IMG/VR virus record: IMGVR_UViG_3300009184_000088
Span: 1 to 39,009 of that record
Length of the DNA: 39,009 nt
Source of the DNA: a virus
Reading direction: 5' to 3' (one strand)
Below are positions 24,379 through 32,043 of this stretch, piece after piece (position 1 is the stretch's first letter; every line of letters starts with the position of its first letter). The position numbers and the translations under genes are program-made. The notes under the pieces were generated by a model. It searched no databases. It saw nothing but the letters and a program-made list of their open reading frames with translations, and was not told the origin of the DNA.

Positions 24379-25902
24379 ATGGACCTTGCTGCGAGGTTTT
24401 TTGCGCTGCTTGCTGGCAGCAATATTGCGCATGGCACGTTCAACGTGCAGGGAGATCGTCAGAGGGATGGAAAGAAGCAGGGACAAGCCCGCATTCTCCG
24501 TGAACCTCCGACCGTGGAACACTGGCAAAAGCATCTGAAGGGTGACAATGGACTAGGCATCATTCCCATCAAGGCAAACAACCACTGCCATTGGGGTGCC
24601 GTTGATATCGACGTTTATAATCTTGATCACTCCGCACTAATTAAACAGGTCGAGAAGTTTAAGCTTCCCGCTATCGTCTGCCGTTCCAAATCCGGCGGCG
24701 CACACATGTACTTCTTCTTCACGAAGGAGATTGCAGCGGCTGACTTGCAGCCCAAGCTCGTCTCCATCGCAGCCCTGCTTGGCTACGCAGGATCAGAGGT
24801 GTTTCCGAAACAGCAGGAGATCCTCGTTGACCGTGGCGACACAGGCAACTTCCTCAACATGCCGTACTTCGCTGGAGTACGAACAACCCGCTATGCCTAC
24901 AATGACAAGGGAGAAAGCCTTGGACCAGAAGAGTTTCTTGCATTCGCAGAAGGTCGTTGCGTTGATCCGGACACATTCCTCGACCTTGAAACAGAGCCTA
25001 AGAAGGCTGAGGAAATCCTACCAAAAGGACCACCTTGTCTTCAACAGCTCGCTGCCCAAGGTTTCGGTGAAGGTGGCCGTAACAACTCCCTGTTCAATCT
25101 CGGGGTCTATGCTCGCATGGCTGCCCCCGACAAATGGGAAGAGCGTGTCCGTTACTATAACCAGACGCTGATGATCCCTCCGCTTTCCGACAAGGAAGTG
25201 GAACTGATCACCGGACAGCTACAGAAGAAAGAATACTTCTACAAGTGCGATGACCAACCGATTGCCAGCTACTGCAACAAGGACGTTTGCATCGGCCGCA
25301 AGTTTGGCATCGGGCCGGGCCAGAAATCAAACGACCTCGGCTCACTGACCAAGATCAACGGGGATCCTCCGATCTGGATCATGGACGTTGACGGCAAGCG
25401 CGTGGAACTTGGAACAGATAGTCTTGTCTCGCAGAAGCAATTCCAAAAGGACTGCCTCAACCAGATCAACATCTATCCCAAGACGATGAGTGAGAAGGCG
25501 TGGGCGTCCCGAATGCAGGGTCTGCTCACTGCGCTGACGATCATCGATGTTCCGCCGGAAGCTACCACAAAGGGTGAGTTTGAAGAACTCTTCATCTCCT
25601 TCTGCTGCGACAGAGCGCGTGGTGTGGAGAAGGAAGAAATTCTGCAAGGCATTGCCGTATGGGTGGAGGACTGCGTGTTCTTCCAGCTCCGCGATATCCA
25701 GAAGCATCTCAAGGCAAACAACTTCACCCGCTACAGCAACGTGCAGCTTGGCCTGCGGCTGAAGGAGATGAAGGCTGAGAAGGCGCACTGGAAGATAAAG
25801 GGCAAGGCTGTCCATATCTGGTTCATGCCACAGTCGTACTTCGCTGGGTCTGAAGATATCCGCATCGACCTTCCTCCAATGGATATTCCGGACATCCTCT
25901 GA
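24379..25902 (+). CDS. Archaeo-eukaryotic-type primase (TOTE/AEP-like)
   Basis: A 507-residue protein. The primase core has the metal-binding pair Asp76 and Asp78 in WGAVDIDVYN, the second motif SKSGGAHMYFF with His109, and a third acidic segment EILVDRGDTGNFLNMPYF, the pattern of AEP primases such as those in TOTE-type loci. A middle segment (GGRNNSLFNLGVYARM) resembles the PriCT-like helical domain, followed by a small Cys element (SYCNKDVCIGRKFGIG). The C-terminal 200 residues are less familiar. It should make primers for the family A polymerase two genes downstream. The stop overlaps the next ATG (TGATG). Confidence 0.85.
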   Translation: MDLAARFFALLAGSNIAHGTFNVQGDRQRDGKKQGQARILREPPTVEHWQKHLKGDNGLGIIPIKANNHCHWGAVDIDVYNLDHSALIKQVEKFKLPAIVCRSKSGGAHMYFFFTKEIAAADLQPKLVSIAALLGYAGSEVFPKQQEILVDRGDTGNFLNMPYFAGVRTTRYAYNDKGESLGPEEFLAFAEGRCVDPDTFLDLETEPKKAEEILPKGPPCLQQLAAQGFGEGGRNNSLFNLGVYARMAAPDKWEERVRYYNQTLMIPPLSDKEVELITGQLQKKEYFYKCDDQPIASYCNKDVCIGRKFGIGPGQKSNDLGSLTKINGDPPIWIMDVDGKRVELGTDSLVSQKQFQKDCLNQINIYPKTMSEKAWASRMQGLLTALTIIDVPPEATTKGEFEELFISFCCDRARGVEKEEILQGIAVWVEDCVFFQLRDIQKHLKANNFTRYSNVQLGLRLKEMKAEKAHWKIKGKAVHIWFMPQSYFAGSEDIRIDLPPMDIPDIL

Positions 25903-27413
25903 TGCACATCATCCTTGGACCGCCCGGAACTGGCAAGACAACAAAGCTCCTGACGATGGTCGAGGAGGCCATGGATCGTGGCACTCCTCCGGAAAAGATT
26001 GGGTACTTCTCCTTCACCCGTCGCGCTGCGGAAGAAGCAATCCATCGTGCCACCCGTCGCTTTGGACTGACGTTCAAAGACTTGCCCTACTTCAAGACGC
26101 TGCACAGTCTCGCCATGCAACGAGCAGGGATCGACAAGAAGCGTGTCATGCAGTGGGCGCACTATGAGGACTGCGCCAGATGGTTGAAGGTTACACCCTT
26201 CAAAGAAGTGCGCCCTGCTGATGAGGGTCCGTATCAGGAGTACGGTATGGGAGACCGCTTCCTCGAAGTGATCAACATGTCCCGCATCTGTATGCTCCCG
26301 CTGCGCCACGTTTACAACCATTCAACCGTACCGCAGACCACTGACTTCTCGATGGTCGAGTACGTGGACCGTGGTTTACGTGCATACAAAAAAGCGCACG
26401 ACCTATACGACTTCACTGACATGCTTGAAATCTTTATCCAGCAGAAGCTCTCTCCGACATTCGACATCGTCTTCATTGACGAGGTGCAGGACCTGTCTCC
26501 TATCCAGTGGCAGATGGTTCACCAGATCGCGGAGCGCAGCAAGCAAGTGGTGATCGCAGGGGACGACGACCAAGCAATCTATCGCTGGGCCGGAGCCGAC
26601 GTCGAATACTTCATTCGCCTTGATGGGACAACCGAGGTCCTCGGCCAAAGCTATCGCATCCCTGCAAGCCACCACGCCATGAGCCAGAGGCTGATCTCCA
26701 CCGTTCACCATCGCAGGCAGAAGGAATTTCTCCCGCGACCAGAAGACGGCGGCATCCTGTGGCACAGGCACAGTGAAGAAGTAAATCTCGATCAGGCTGA
26801 TTGGCTGCTGCTCGCTCGCACACGCAAGCTTGCAAAGCAGTTGGAAGAAGAGGTGCGTCAACGAGGTCTGCTCTACACATTCAGCCTATCGAAGGAACTC
26901 GATCACAAAACTCTGGAAGCTATCCAGATGTGGGAGGCGCTGCGCAGAGGTGAAGGCCTGATGGCGAAGGATGTCCGATCAGTCTACCGACAGATGCTGC
27001 TCAACAAGCAAGTGCAGCGCGGCCACAAGACGCTGCCTGATGTACCAGAAGATTGCATCCTGACAATCGGTGATCTCACCGCGAACCATGGCCTACTGAC
27101 CACGGCTCCGTGGGATGATGCGCTGGGTGCCATTCCAGACAACGAAGTGGTATACTTCAAAGCATGCCTTAGAAGGGGCGAAGACTTTACAAAAAAGCCA
27201 CGGATTCGGATCTCGACAATCCATTCCGCTAAGGGTGCTGAAGCAACCAATGTCATGTTGGTGACAGACTATCCGCAGAAGATGGCCAGTAGTGTCAGGG
27301 ATATCCATGAGGCTGACGACGAGAAGCGCGTCTTCTACGTCGGTCTCACCAGAGCTAAGAAAGAACTACATCTAATACACCCAATGATATCTAAAGGATT
27401 CCCGCTGATATGA
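25902..27413 (+). CDS. UvrD/Rep-like superfamily 1 helicase
   Basis: A 503-residue SF1A helicase. Walker A is GPPGTGKTT (6-14). Motif Ia is FTRRAAEEA, motif II FIDEVQDLSPIQW, motif III GDDDQAIYRWAGA, motif IV LGQSYRIP, motif V ISTIHSAKGAEA and motif VI FYVGLTRAKKEL. All are intact, so it should be an active ATP-dependent 3'-5' helicase. It is shorter than cellular UvrD (about 720), lacking most accessory subdomains, as is usual in phages. The ATG overlaps the primase stop; the stop overlaps the next small gene (ATGA, 27410-27413). It is the likely replicative or repair helicase. Confidence 0.93.
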   Translation: MHIILGPPGTGKTTKLLTMVEEAMDRGTPPEKIGYFSFTRRAAEEAIHRATRRFGLTFKDLPYFKTLHSLAMQRAGIDKKRVMQWAHYEDCARWLKVTPFKEVRPADEGPYQEYGMGDRFLEVINMSRICMLPLRHVYNHSTVPQTTDFSMVEYVDRGLRAYKKAHDLYDFTDMLEIFIQQKLSPTFDIVFIDEVQDLSPIQWQMVHQIAERSKQVVIAGDDDQAIYRWAGADVEYFIRLDGTTEVLGQSYRIPASHHAMSQRLISTVHHRRQKEFLPRPEDGGILWHRHSEEVNLDQADWLLLARTRKLAKQLEEEVRQRGLLYTFSLSKELDHKTLEAIQMWEALRRGEGLMAKDVRSVYRQMLLNKQVQRGHKTLPDVPEDCILTIGDLTANHGLLTTAPWDDALGAIPDNEVVYFKACLRRGEDFTKKPRIRISTIHSAKGAEATNVMLVTDYPQKMASSVRDIHEADDEKRVFYVGLTRAKKELHLIHPMISKGFPLI

Positions 27414-27634
27414 ACATGGACACAGAAGTTTATGCCGTCTGTGCCTGTGGCAAAGACGAGATGATCGTAACCCTACGGAAGGTCAAGAACGCTTGGCCTT
27501 TCTGTTCCTGCAAGCAGTCAATGAAGGTGACAAATGACGTTCCAGTATCAGCACGAAACCGAATGGGTGATGCCGGAGGTCTACCCGGATTTGTCCGGAG
27601 AAAGCCTGATCGCAATCGACTTGGAGACCTGTGA
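27410..27634 (+). CDS. Small Cys-motif protein overlapping the polymerase start
   Basis: A 74-residue frame that begins as ATGA on the helicase stop. It has CACG near residue 11 and CSC near residue 32, a possible small zinc knuckle. The last third overlaps the polymerase gene by 101 bp in another frame and looks basic and non-globular. The coupled start and Cys pairs favour a real gene, but the long overlap is unusual; part of the C-terminus may be fortuitous. Function unknown. Confidence 0.45.
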   Translation: MNMDTEVYAVCACGKDEMIVTLRKVKNAWPFCSCKQSMKVTNDVPVSARNRMGDAGGLPGFVRRKPDRNRLGDL

Positions 27635-29423
27635 TCCTGATCTGAAAGAGACAGGCGCTGGCTGGGCAACAGGCAAGGGCCACATCATCGGGATCGCTGT
27701 CGCTGTCGAAGGGTCTGCTTGGTACTTCCCGATCCGTCATGCCAACGGGGGCAACCTCGATGCGCGCATGACGCTCGGCTGGCTGCGCGAAGTCTGCTCG
27801 ATGGAAGACTGCACGTTCGTCTTCCACAATGCGATGTACGACGTGGGCTGGCTGAAGCGTGAGGGCGTAGAGATCAAGGGCAAGATCGCCGACACAATGG
27901 TGGCTGCTCCGCTGCTCGATGAGAACCGCTTCAGCTACTCGCTCAACAATCTTGGTTTTGACTATCTCAAAGAGCGCAAGGACGAGCGCGCGCTGCGCGA
28001 CGCTGCCAAAGAGATGGGCCTCGATCCCAAAAGCGAGATGTGGAAGTTGCCCGCCCACTTCGTCGGCCGCTATGCCGAACAGGACGCAGGCCTGACGCTG
28101 CGCCTGTGGAAGCAGATGAGCAGCCTGATCATTGCTGACGAACTGTCGGCCATCTTCGATCTCGAAATGCGTGTCCAGAAGGTCTGCCTCGCCATGCGCG
28201 AGCGCGGGGTCCGCGTCGATCTGGAGAAGGCTGACAAGGTCAAGATCCGTCTTCAGAAAGAGGAGGAGGAAATCCTTCGCCGTATCCATAAGGATACAGG
28301 TGTGGACGTGAACATCTGGGCCGCTGCCTCCGTGGCAAAGGTCTTTGATTCGCTAAACCTGACCTATCCCCGCACTGCAAAGTCTGAGGCTCCGTCCTTC
28401 ACCAAGAACTTCCTTGCCACCCACGACCATCCGATCTCCAAGGACATTGTCCGCGCCCGCGAACTGAACAAGGCCCGCACGACCTTCATCGACAGCATCA
28501 CCAAGCACACGATCAATGGCCGCATCCACGCTGAAATTCATCAACTGCGGTCAGACGATGGCGGTACAGTGACAGGGCGCTTTTCGTATTCCTCACCCAA
28601 TCTCCAGCAAATTCCTGCGCGTGACGCTGGCATCAGCCCGCTGATCCGTGGCCTGTTCCTGCCGGAAGAAGGCGAGATGTGGGGGAGCTTCGACTACTCC
28701 TCCCAAGAACCTCGGATCGTGGTCCACTACTCATCACTCCTCAAGATGCGTGGGGCTGACAAATTCGTCGAGGCGTATCAAGCGGACCCCCGCTCCGACT
28801 TTCACCAACTGGCTGCGGATATCGTCGGTGTTCCAAGAAAGCAGGCCAAGACCATAAATCTGGGCCTGTTCTACGGCATGGGCGTAAACAAGCTCGGTGA
28901 GCAGCTCGGCCTCGATTTCGAGAGCGCGAAGGAGCTTTTCGCTGTGTACCATGACAAGGTCCCCTTCGTTAAGGAGCTCACTTCCCGCGTCTCCTCCATT
29001 GCCGACAACAGGGGTGTCATCCGCACCCTCCTCGGGCGTCGGTGCCGTTTTGATAAATGGGAACCGCGTACTTTCGGTGTTCATAAAGCCTACTCCCATG
29101 ATGAGGCGCGTCAGATTTATGGTGATATGACCCTATTGAAGAGGGCTTACACGTACAAGGCACTCAACAGGTTGATCCAAGGCTCGGCTGCGGACCAAAC
29201 CAAGAAGGCGATGGTCGATCTCTATGACGCTGGCATCCTGCCCATGATCCAAATCCATGACGAACTTGCCATGTCTGTAGCTACAAAAGAACAGGGCGAG
29301 AAGATCATGGACGTCATGCAGAACTGCGTGGCTTTGGAAGTTCCGTCCGTGGTCGATGCGGAACTCGGCCCATCTTGGGGCGAGGCCACCAAAAGTCTGG
29401 ATGAAGTTTTTCCAACCGTCTAA
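27534..29423 (+). CDS. polA: Family A DNA polymerase with 3'-5' exonuclease domain
   Basis: A 629-residue polymerase. Exonuclease motifs are IAIDLET (Asp29, Glu31), FHNAMYDVGWL and YAEQDAGL. Polymerase motif A is SFDYSSQEPRI, motif B is RKQAKTINLGLFYGM (Arg435, Lys439, Leu443, Tyr447) and motif C is QIHDELAM. No 5'-nuclease domain is present, as usual in phages. The residue equivalent to E. coli Phe762 is Leu443, a variant well known in marine virus polymerases. An internal ATG at 27570 is possible, but the ATG at 27534 has GAAGGTGAC upstream. It works with the AEP primase, helicases and ssDNA-binding-like protein just upstream. Confidence 0.96.
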   Translation: MTFQYQHETEWVMPEVYPDLSGESLIAIDLETCDPDLKETGAGWATGKGHIIGIAVAVEGSAWYFPIRHANGGNLDARMTLGWLREVCSMEDCTFVFHNAMYDVGWLKREGVEIKGKIADTMVAAPLLDENRFSYSLNNLGFDYLKERKDERALRDAAKEMGLDPKSEMWKLPAHFVGRYAEQDAGLTLRLWKQMSSLIIADELSAIFDLEMRVQKVCLAMRERGVRVDLEKADKVKIRLQKEEEEILRRIHKDTGVDVNIWAAASVAKVFDSLNLTYPRTAKSEAPSFTKNFLATHDHPISKDIVRARELNKARTTFIDSITKHTINGRIHAEIHQLRSDDGGTVTGRFSYSSPNLQQIPARDAGISPLIRGLFLPEEGEMWGSFDYSSQEPRIVVHYSSLLKMRGADKFVEAYQADPRSDFHQLAADIVGVPRKQAKTINLGLFYGMGVNKLGEQLGLDFESAKELFAVYHDKVPFVKELTSRVSSIADNRGVIRTLLGRRCRFDKWEPRTFGVHKAYSHDEARQIYGDMTLLKRAYTYKALNRLIQGSAADQTKKAMVDLYDAGILPMIQIHDELAMSVATKEQGEKIMDVMQNCVALEVPSVVDAELGPSWGEATKSLDEVFPTV

Positions 29424-29471
29424 TTTTGGTAACATGCTTGTGGTCTTATCCTTTGGGATGAGGGCGCATAA

Positions 29472-30080
29472 ATGCAATCCAGTGGCGAAAACAGAAAATG
29501 CATTACTTGCTCGGGCGTGTTTCCTGTCAGTCACTTTTATTTGTACTCTGATCGTTCCCTCAAAAGCGGCATCCGCTTAAGCTCTAAGTGCCGACCCTGT
29601 TTCCTGAAGTCTCGGAGAGACGCTTGGGCTCTCAAAAAAGGCACGCCTTTTAATGCGCCTTTAAATTCTTACCTCAACCACATCTATCTGAAAGCCACTT
29701 ACCGAAAGAAGGTTTCTTTTCTGAAGGAGGCCTTACTAGACCTTTGGCTTAAGCAGAAAGGCATATGTGCCTTGACGGGTTGGCCGATGACCACTCGCAG
29801 AAACAACGGGCGGGTCAAGACAAATGCCTCCCTTGACCGGATAGATTCGAGCTTGGGTTACGACCTAGATAATGTTCAACTTGTGTGTGCCTCCGCCAAC
29901 AGGGCTAAAATGGAACTGTCGGAAAAGGATTTTGTCGAGTTGTGTAGAGCTGTCTCAAAGAAGCGGGGTGTTCGATATGGCCGACGAAAGCAAACCTCCA
30001 CAGGACCAAAAGCAAAACGTCGTAAAGTTAAAGCTCCCTCAAAAACCCCACCCCGAGGACGAGACAGGCGACCGATCTGA
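29472..30080 (+). CDS. HNH endonuclease (free-standing homing type)
   Basis: A 202-residue protein. The N-terminal zinc finger is CITC...CRPC (residues about 10-42), typical of phage HNH proteins. The nuclease core runs from GICALTGWPM to NASLDRIDSSLGYDLDNVQLVCASANRAK (shortened to motif form). The last 34 residues are a basic tail whose bases also encode the start of the next gene in another frame. By eye the gene is richer in A and T than its neighbours. It probably nicks or cuts DNA at related loci and spreads itself; it follows the polymerase gene, a common target. Confidence 0.85.
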   Translation: MQSSGENRKCITCSGVFPVSHFYLYSDRSLKSGIRLSSKCRPCFLKSRRDAWALKKGTPFNAPLNSYLNHIYLKATYRKKVSFLKEALLDLWLKQKGICALTGWPMTTRRNNGRVKTNASLDRIDSSLGYDLDNVQLVCASANRAKMELSEKDFVELCRAVSKKRGVRYGRRKQTSTGPKAKRRKVKAPSKTPPRGRDRRPI

Positions 30081-30252
30081 CGAGGTCCTCAGAGAGGCTC
30101 TCGGAAAGCTGTCTGGGGTTGTCCTGCTCGGCTACACGGACGAGAAGGACGAGATGGAATACTTCGCCACGTCGATAGAAGACAGCGCAGAAGTCGTCTG
30201 GCTGCTAGAGCGGTTCAAGTATCATCTTGTCTCGGAATCAGGCGACCCCTGA
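29977..30252 (+). CDS. Small conserved phage protein overlapped by the HNH gene
   Basis: A 91-residue protein starting MADESKPPQDQ, with a disordered basic N-terminus and a folded half (LSGVVLLGYTDEKDEMEYFATSIEDSAEVVWLLERF, shown in parts) that I recognise from other phage and proteobacterial genes of unknown role. An in-frame start far upstream exists, but the ATG at 29977 has GCGGGGTG before it and gives a sensible N-terminus. The first 104 bp lie inside the HNH gene in another frame. It converges with the winged-helix gene, with which its 3' end overlaps by 38 bp. Confidence 0.7.
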   Translation: MADESKPPQDQKQNVVKLKLPQKPHPEDETGDRSDEVLREALGKLSGVVLLGYTDEKDEMEYFATSIEDSAEVVWLLERFKYHLVSESGDP

Positions 30253-30523
30253 TCAAAGCCTTGTCTGACGGAGCCATGTAGTAGCCCTCGCCGTATTGCG
30301 AGTGCACGACGTAGCCTTGCTTGAGCAAGCGGGAGCGCAGCCGATAGACCACCATGCGATCAGCATTGTGGTATTGCCGCGTCCCGTAATAGGTCGAGAT
30401 CAAATCAGACAGGTCGTCCTTACGCACAATGCCCTTCGCCAAAAGAAGTTGGAGAAGCTTGGCCAGTTGCGTCGGCAAACCCAAAACCCGTTTGATCTCA
30501 ATGAGTTGCTCACTCTCAGTCAT
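30215..30523 (-). CDS. Winged-helix DNA-binding regulator
   Basis: A 102-residue protein. The C-terminal half (DRMVVYRLRSRLLKQGYVVHSQYGEGYYM, here cited by its parts VVYRLRSRLLKQG and GEGYYM) matches the recognition helix and wing of OmpR-type winged-helix domains. The N-terminal half is helical (LPTQLAKLLQLLLAKGI). There is no receiver domain. No clear Shine-Dalgarno site precedes the ATG, but a perfect 9-bp inverted repeat sits 10 bp upstream (30533-30558), a probable operator. It is the last gene of the leftward operon and a good candidate for the switch regulating early genes. Confidence 0.75.
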   Translation of the reverse strand: MTESEQLIEIKRVLGLPTQLAKLLQLLLAKGIVRKDDLSDLISTYYGTRQYHNADRMVVYRLRSRLLKQGYVVHSQYGEGYYMAPSDKALIRGRLIPRQDDT

Positions 30524-30532
30524 GGTGACATT

Positions 30533-30558
30533 ATTGACAATTACTTTTGATTGTCAAT
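30533..30558. promoter_or_regulatory. Inverted repeat (operator-like) before the winged-helix gene
   Basis: ATTGACAAT (30533-30541) and ATTGTCAAT (30550-30558) are perfect inverted 9-mers with an 8-bp spacer. Reading leftward, the outer arm provides TTGACA (30557-30552) followed at 18 bp by TAATGT, which would place the transcription start at or near the ATG. Confidence 0.6.
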
Positions 30559-30784
30559 CTTTTTCCTCTATGTGAAAGGCCTCCAAGTCACGGATCTCGT
30601 ATTCCAAGTCCTTGATTTCGCTGCGTTGTTCATCGATCTCCAACTGCATGTCTTCGATTTTCAACAGCGCGCGGTGCAAAAGATTGTCCGGATGAAGACG
30701 AGGCATCTTCCTCATGTAGGGAGGCTCTTTGTCTTGAAAATAATCTTGAATGTCGTTGATCAGATTGTCGGTAACATCAACCAT
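30554..30784 (-). CDS. Small coiled-coil protein
   Basis: A 76-residue protein. The ATG at 30784 is preceded by AGGAGAAGAAAG; an upstream in-frame ATG lies within that site and is rejected. The C-terminal half is a strong coiled coil (ALLKIEDMQLEIDEQRSEI and DLEYEIRDLEAFHIEEKD). The N-terminus includes PYMRKMPRLHPDNLL. Function unknown. It overlaps the preceding gene by 8 bp, and its stop codon lies within the inverted repeat before the winged-helix gene. Confidence 0.7.
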   Translation of the reverse strand: MVDVTDNLINDIQDYFQDKEPPYMRKMPRLHPDNLLHRALLKIEDMQLEIDEQRSEIKDLEYEIRDLEAFHIEEKD

Positions 30785-31067
30785 CTTTCTTCTCCTCATA
30801 AGTTGTCTTCCGTTTGACCTGTTTGTTTGCCAGTTCCACTAGACGCGGGTTTTTCATAAACAGGTCGCTCATCTCCTCAAAATCAGGGCCTTCCGTCCAT
30901 TGACCACGGTACTTGTCCCCGTGCTGTGTCAACACCCCGTGAAACTCTGTGAATCCCCAATCCTTCGAGGTTGAGAGGTAGTAGATATAAACAACACCGA
31001 AGAAGGACGTAGTTTCTCCTTGTATCTCAAGCTCTCCAAGGGACATTCGTGGTGCAAGACTAACCAT
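30777..31067 (-). CDS. Small early protein, paralogue B of a duplicated pair
   Basis: A 96-residue protein with the ATG at 31067 after AGGAGAAG. Core: SFFGVVYIYYLS, then FHGVLTQHGDKYRGQWTEGPDFEE, then a C-terminus ending YEEKKDG. It aligns over its length with the upstream gene at 31060-31350, also 96 residues, sharing SFFG-VY-YY, F-GVLT-HGD-YRG-WT-GP-FEE and YEEKKDG. No family recognised. Tandem duplication followed by divergence is clear. It overlaps both neighbours by 8 bp. Confidence 0.75.
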   Translation of the reverse strand: MVSLAPRMSLGELEIQGETTSFFGVVYIYYLSTSKDWGFTEFHGVLTQHGDKYRGQWTEGPDFEEMSDLFMKNPRLVELANKQVKRKTTYEEKKDG

Positions 31068-31083
31068 CTTTCTTCTCCTCATA
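30779..31083 (-). repeat. 22-bp perfect repeat at both gene junctions of the duplicated pair
   Basis: The sequence AACCATCTTTCTTCTCCTCA (first 20 of 22 bases on the plus strand) occurs at 30779-30800 and 31062-31083, 283 bp apart. It encodes the YEEKKDG tail of one gene and, in another frame, the ribosome site and start of the next. It marks the unit of the tandem duplication. Confidence 0.9.
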
Positions 31084-31350
31084 GATGTTCAGTCGTTTAT
31101 GGATCGCGTCTATGGCCGCTGCCCTCAGCGTTTTATCGGCCAAGAACAGGCGCTTGAGTTCCTCGAACTGCGGACCTTGGGTCCACCTCCCACGATACCG
31201 ATCCCCGTGGTTGGTCAGGACACCTTGGAACTCCTTCATCGACCACTCGTCCACCGTATTGTAGTAGACGTAGACGTCGCCAAAGAAGGACACGCTGGGG
31301 CCGGAGAACTCAACCTCTCCGAGGTGTATAAAATCAAACAAGCTCGTCAT
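31060..31350 (-). CDS. Small early protein, paralogue A of a duplicated pair
   Basis: A 96-residue protein (MTSLFDFIHLGEVEFSG at its start) paralogous to the next gene downstream. Two longer in-frame starts exist, at 31386 (with AAGGA upstream) and 31434, but the ATG at 31350 aligns with the paralogue's start and gives equal length. The conserved core is SFFGDVYVYYN and FQGVLTNHGDRYRGRWTQGPQFEE. The aromatic and Gly-rich pattern suggests a small beta-barrel. Function unknown. It overlaps the end of the GcrA-like gene by 17 bp. Confidence 0.7.
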   Translation of the reverse strand: MTSLFDFIHLGEVEFSGPSVSFFGDVYVYYNTVDEWSMKEFQGVLTNHGDRYRGRWTQGPQFEELKRLFLADKTLRAAAIDAIHKRLNIYEEKKDG

Positions 31351-31567
31351 ATCTTCTGCTGCTCCGCTTGACGTAGACGAGGCCATAGTGGTCCTTACAA
31401 TAAGGCCTGTCTGATCTCTCCACAGGGTGACCACAAAAGATGTGGAGACCCGCTAATGTGACATAATCTGTCACCCATCTGCACTCCAATCGACCGATAG
31501 TGAGTACGGTACGAAAGGGTTTACGCATATCTACTGGGGACTCCTCACGCCGCTCTAGGTGGGACAT
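31334..31567 (-). CDS. GcrA-like zinc protein (C-terminal/sigma-interacting part only)
   Basis: A 77-residue protein; the ATG at 31567 follows AGGAGAAGGAC. Residues 29-65 match the conserved C-terminal motif of GcrA, the alphaproteobacterial cell-cycle regulator: CRW at 29-31, then HIFCGHP (42-48), RPYCKDH (54-60) and LVY (63-65), giving a probable Cys29-Cys45-Cys57-His60 zinc site. Cellular GcrA is about 170 residues with an N-terminal DNA-binding helix-turn-helix that is missing here; its C-terminal part contacts sigma70. A standalone C-terminal part could bind host sigma70 and redirect or block transcription. This is inference; a generic zinc finger is the alternative. Confidence 0.7.
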   Translation of the reverse strand: MSHLERREESPVDMRKPFRTVLTIGRLECRWVTDYVTLAGLHIFCGHPVERSDRPYCKDHYGLVYVKRSSRRYDELV

Positions 31568-31592
31568 GTCCTTCTCCTGACGTAAACCCTGC

Positions 31593-31626
31593 TAGTGGGG
31601 CTGCCCATTAAAGGGAAACCCCACTA
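31593..31626 (-). other. Stem-loop between the DUF6378-like and GcrA-like genes
   Basis: TAGTGGGG (31593-31600) pairs perfectly with CCCCACTA (31619-31626), and CCC (31604-31606) with GGG (31613-31615) inside. On the leftward transcript it sits about 26 bp before the GcrA-like ATG. No U-tract follows, so RNA processing, stabilisation or attenuation is more likely than termination. Confidence 0.6.
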
Positions 31627-31641
31627 CTCTTTAATGACAGG

Positions 31642-32043
31642 TCACTTCTTCAGAAGCTGCTCGATGTCGTCTTCCATCTTCTTCAGCAAAAACTCCGGCG
31701 CGTTCAACGGGTCGTCGTTTTCCTGAGGACGGATCGAGACGGGAAGCTTGGCGAACGGAACCTCCGGCTCCTTTGCCCCGCCTGTCTGACCTTCCAGCTC
31801 ATGGATGACGAGGCTGGCGTAGCCAGAGATGTCGCGCCAGTGATCGATTTCGTTGAAGTCGCCGTTCAGAATGCGCGAAATCTTCGTGCAGAACTCTTCC
31901 AGAGACTGCGCTTGGTAGTGGTCGAGGCGGTTCCAGTTGCGGGTCTCGCGCAGCAGCAGCTTCAGTGTCTGCGTCAGCTTGGCCTGTTCACGATAGATAC
32001 CGTGTGTCTGCTCGCGGTTGGCAAGTACTGTTTCGATATGCAT
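31642..32043 (-). CDS. DUF6378-like phage protein
   Basis: A 133-residue protein. The first 90 residues match a family I know as DUF6378: MHIETVLANREQTHGIY, then a helical segment, then FCTKISRILNGDFNEIDHWRDISGYASLVI (shortened). The pattern of TKISRIL-GD and DHWRDI-GYA is diagnostic. The family resembles small nucleotide-pyrophosphohydrolase (MazG-like) helical bundles in outline, but I cannot assign the activity. The C-terminus is acidic and probably disordered. The ATG shares bases with the preceding stop region at 32043. It ends a run of tightly overlapped genes before the stem-loop at 31593-31626. Confidence 0.75.
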   Translation of the reverse strand: MHIETVLANREQTHGIYREQAKLTQTLKLLLRETRNWNRLDHYQAQSLEEFCTKISRILNGDFNEIDHWRDISGYASLVIHELEGQTGGAKEPEVPFAKLPVSIRPQENDDPLNAPEFLLKKMEDDIEQLLKK

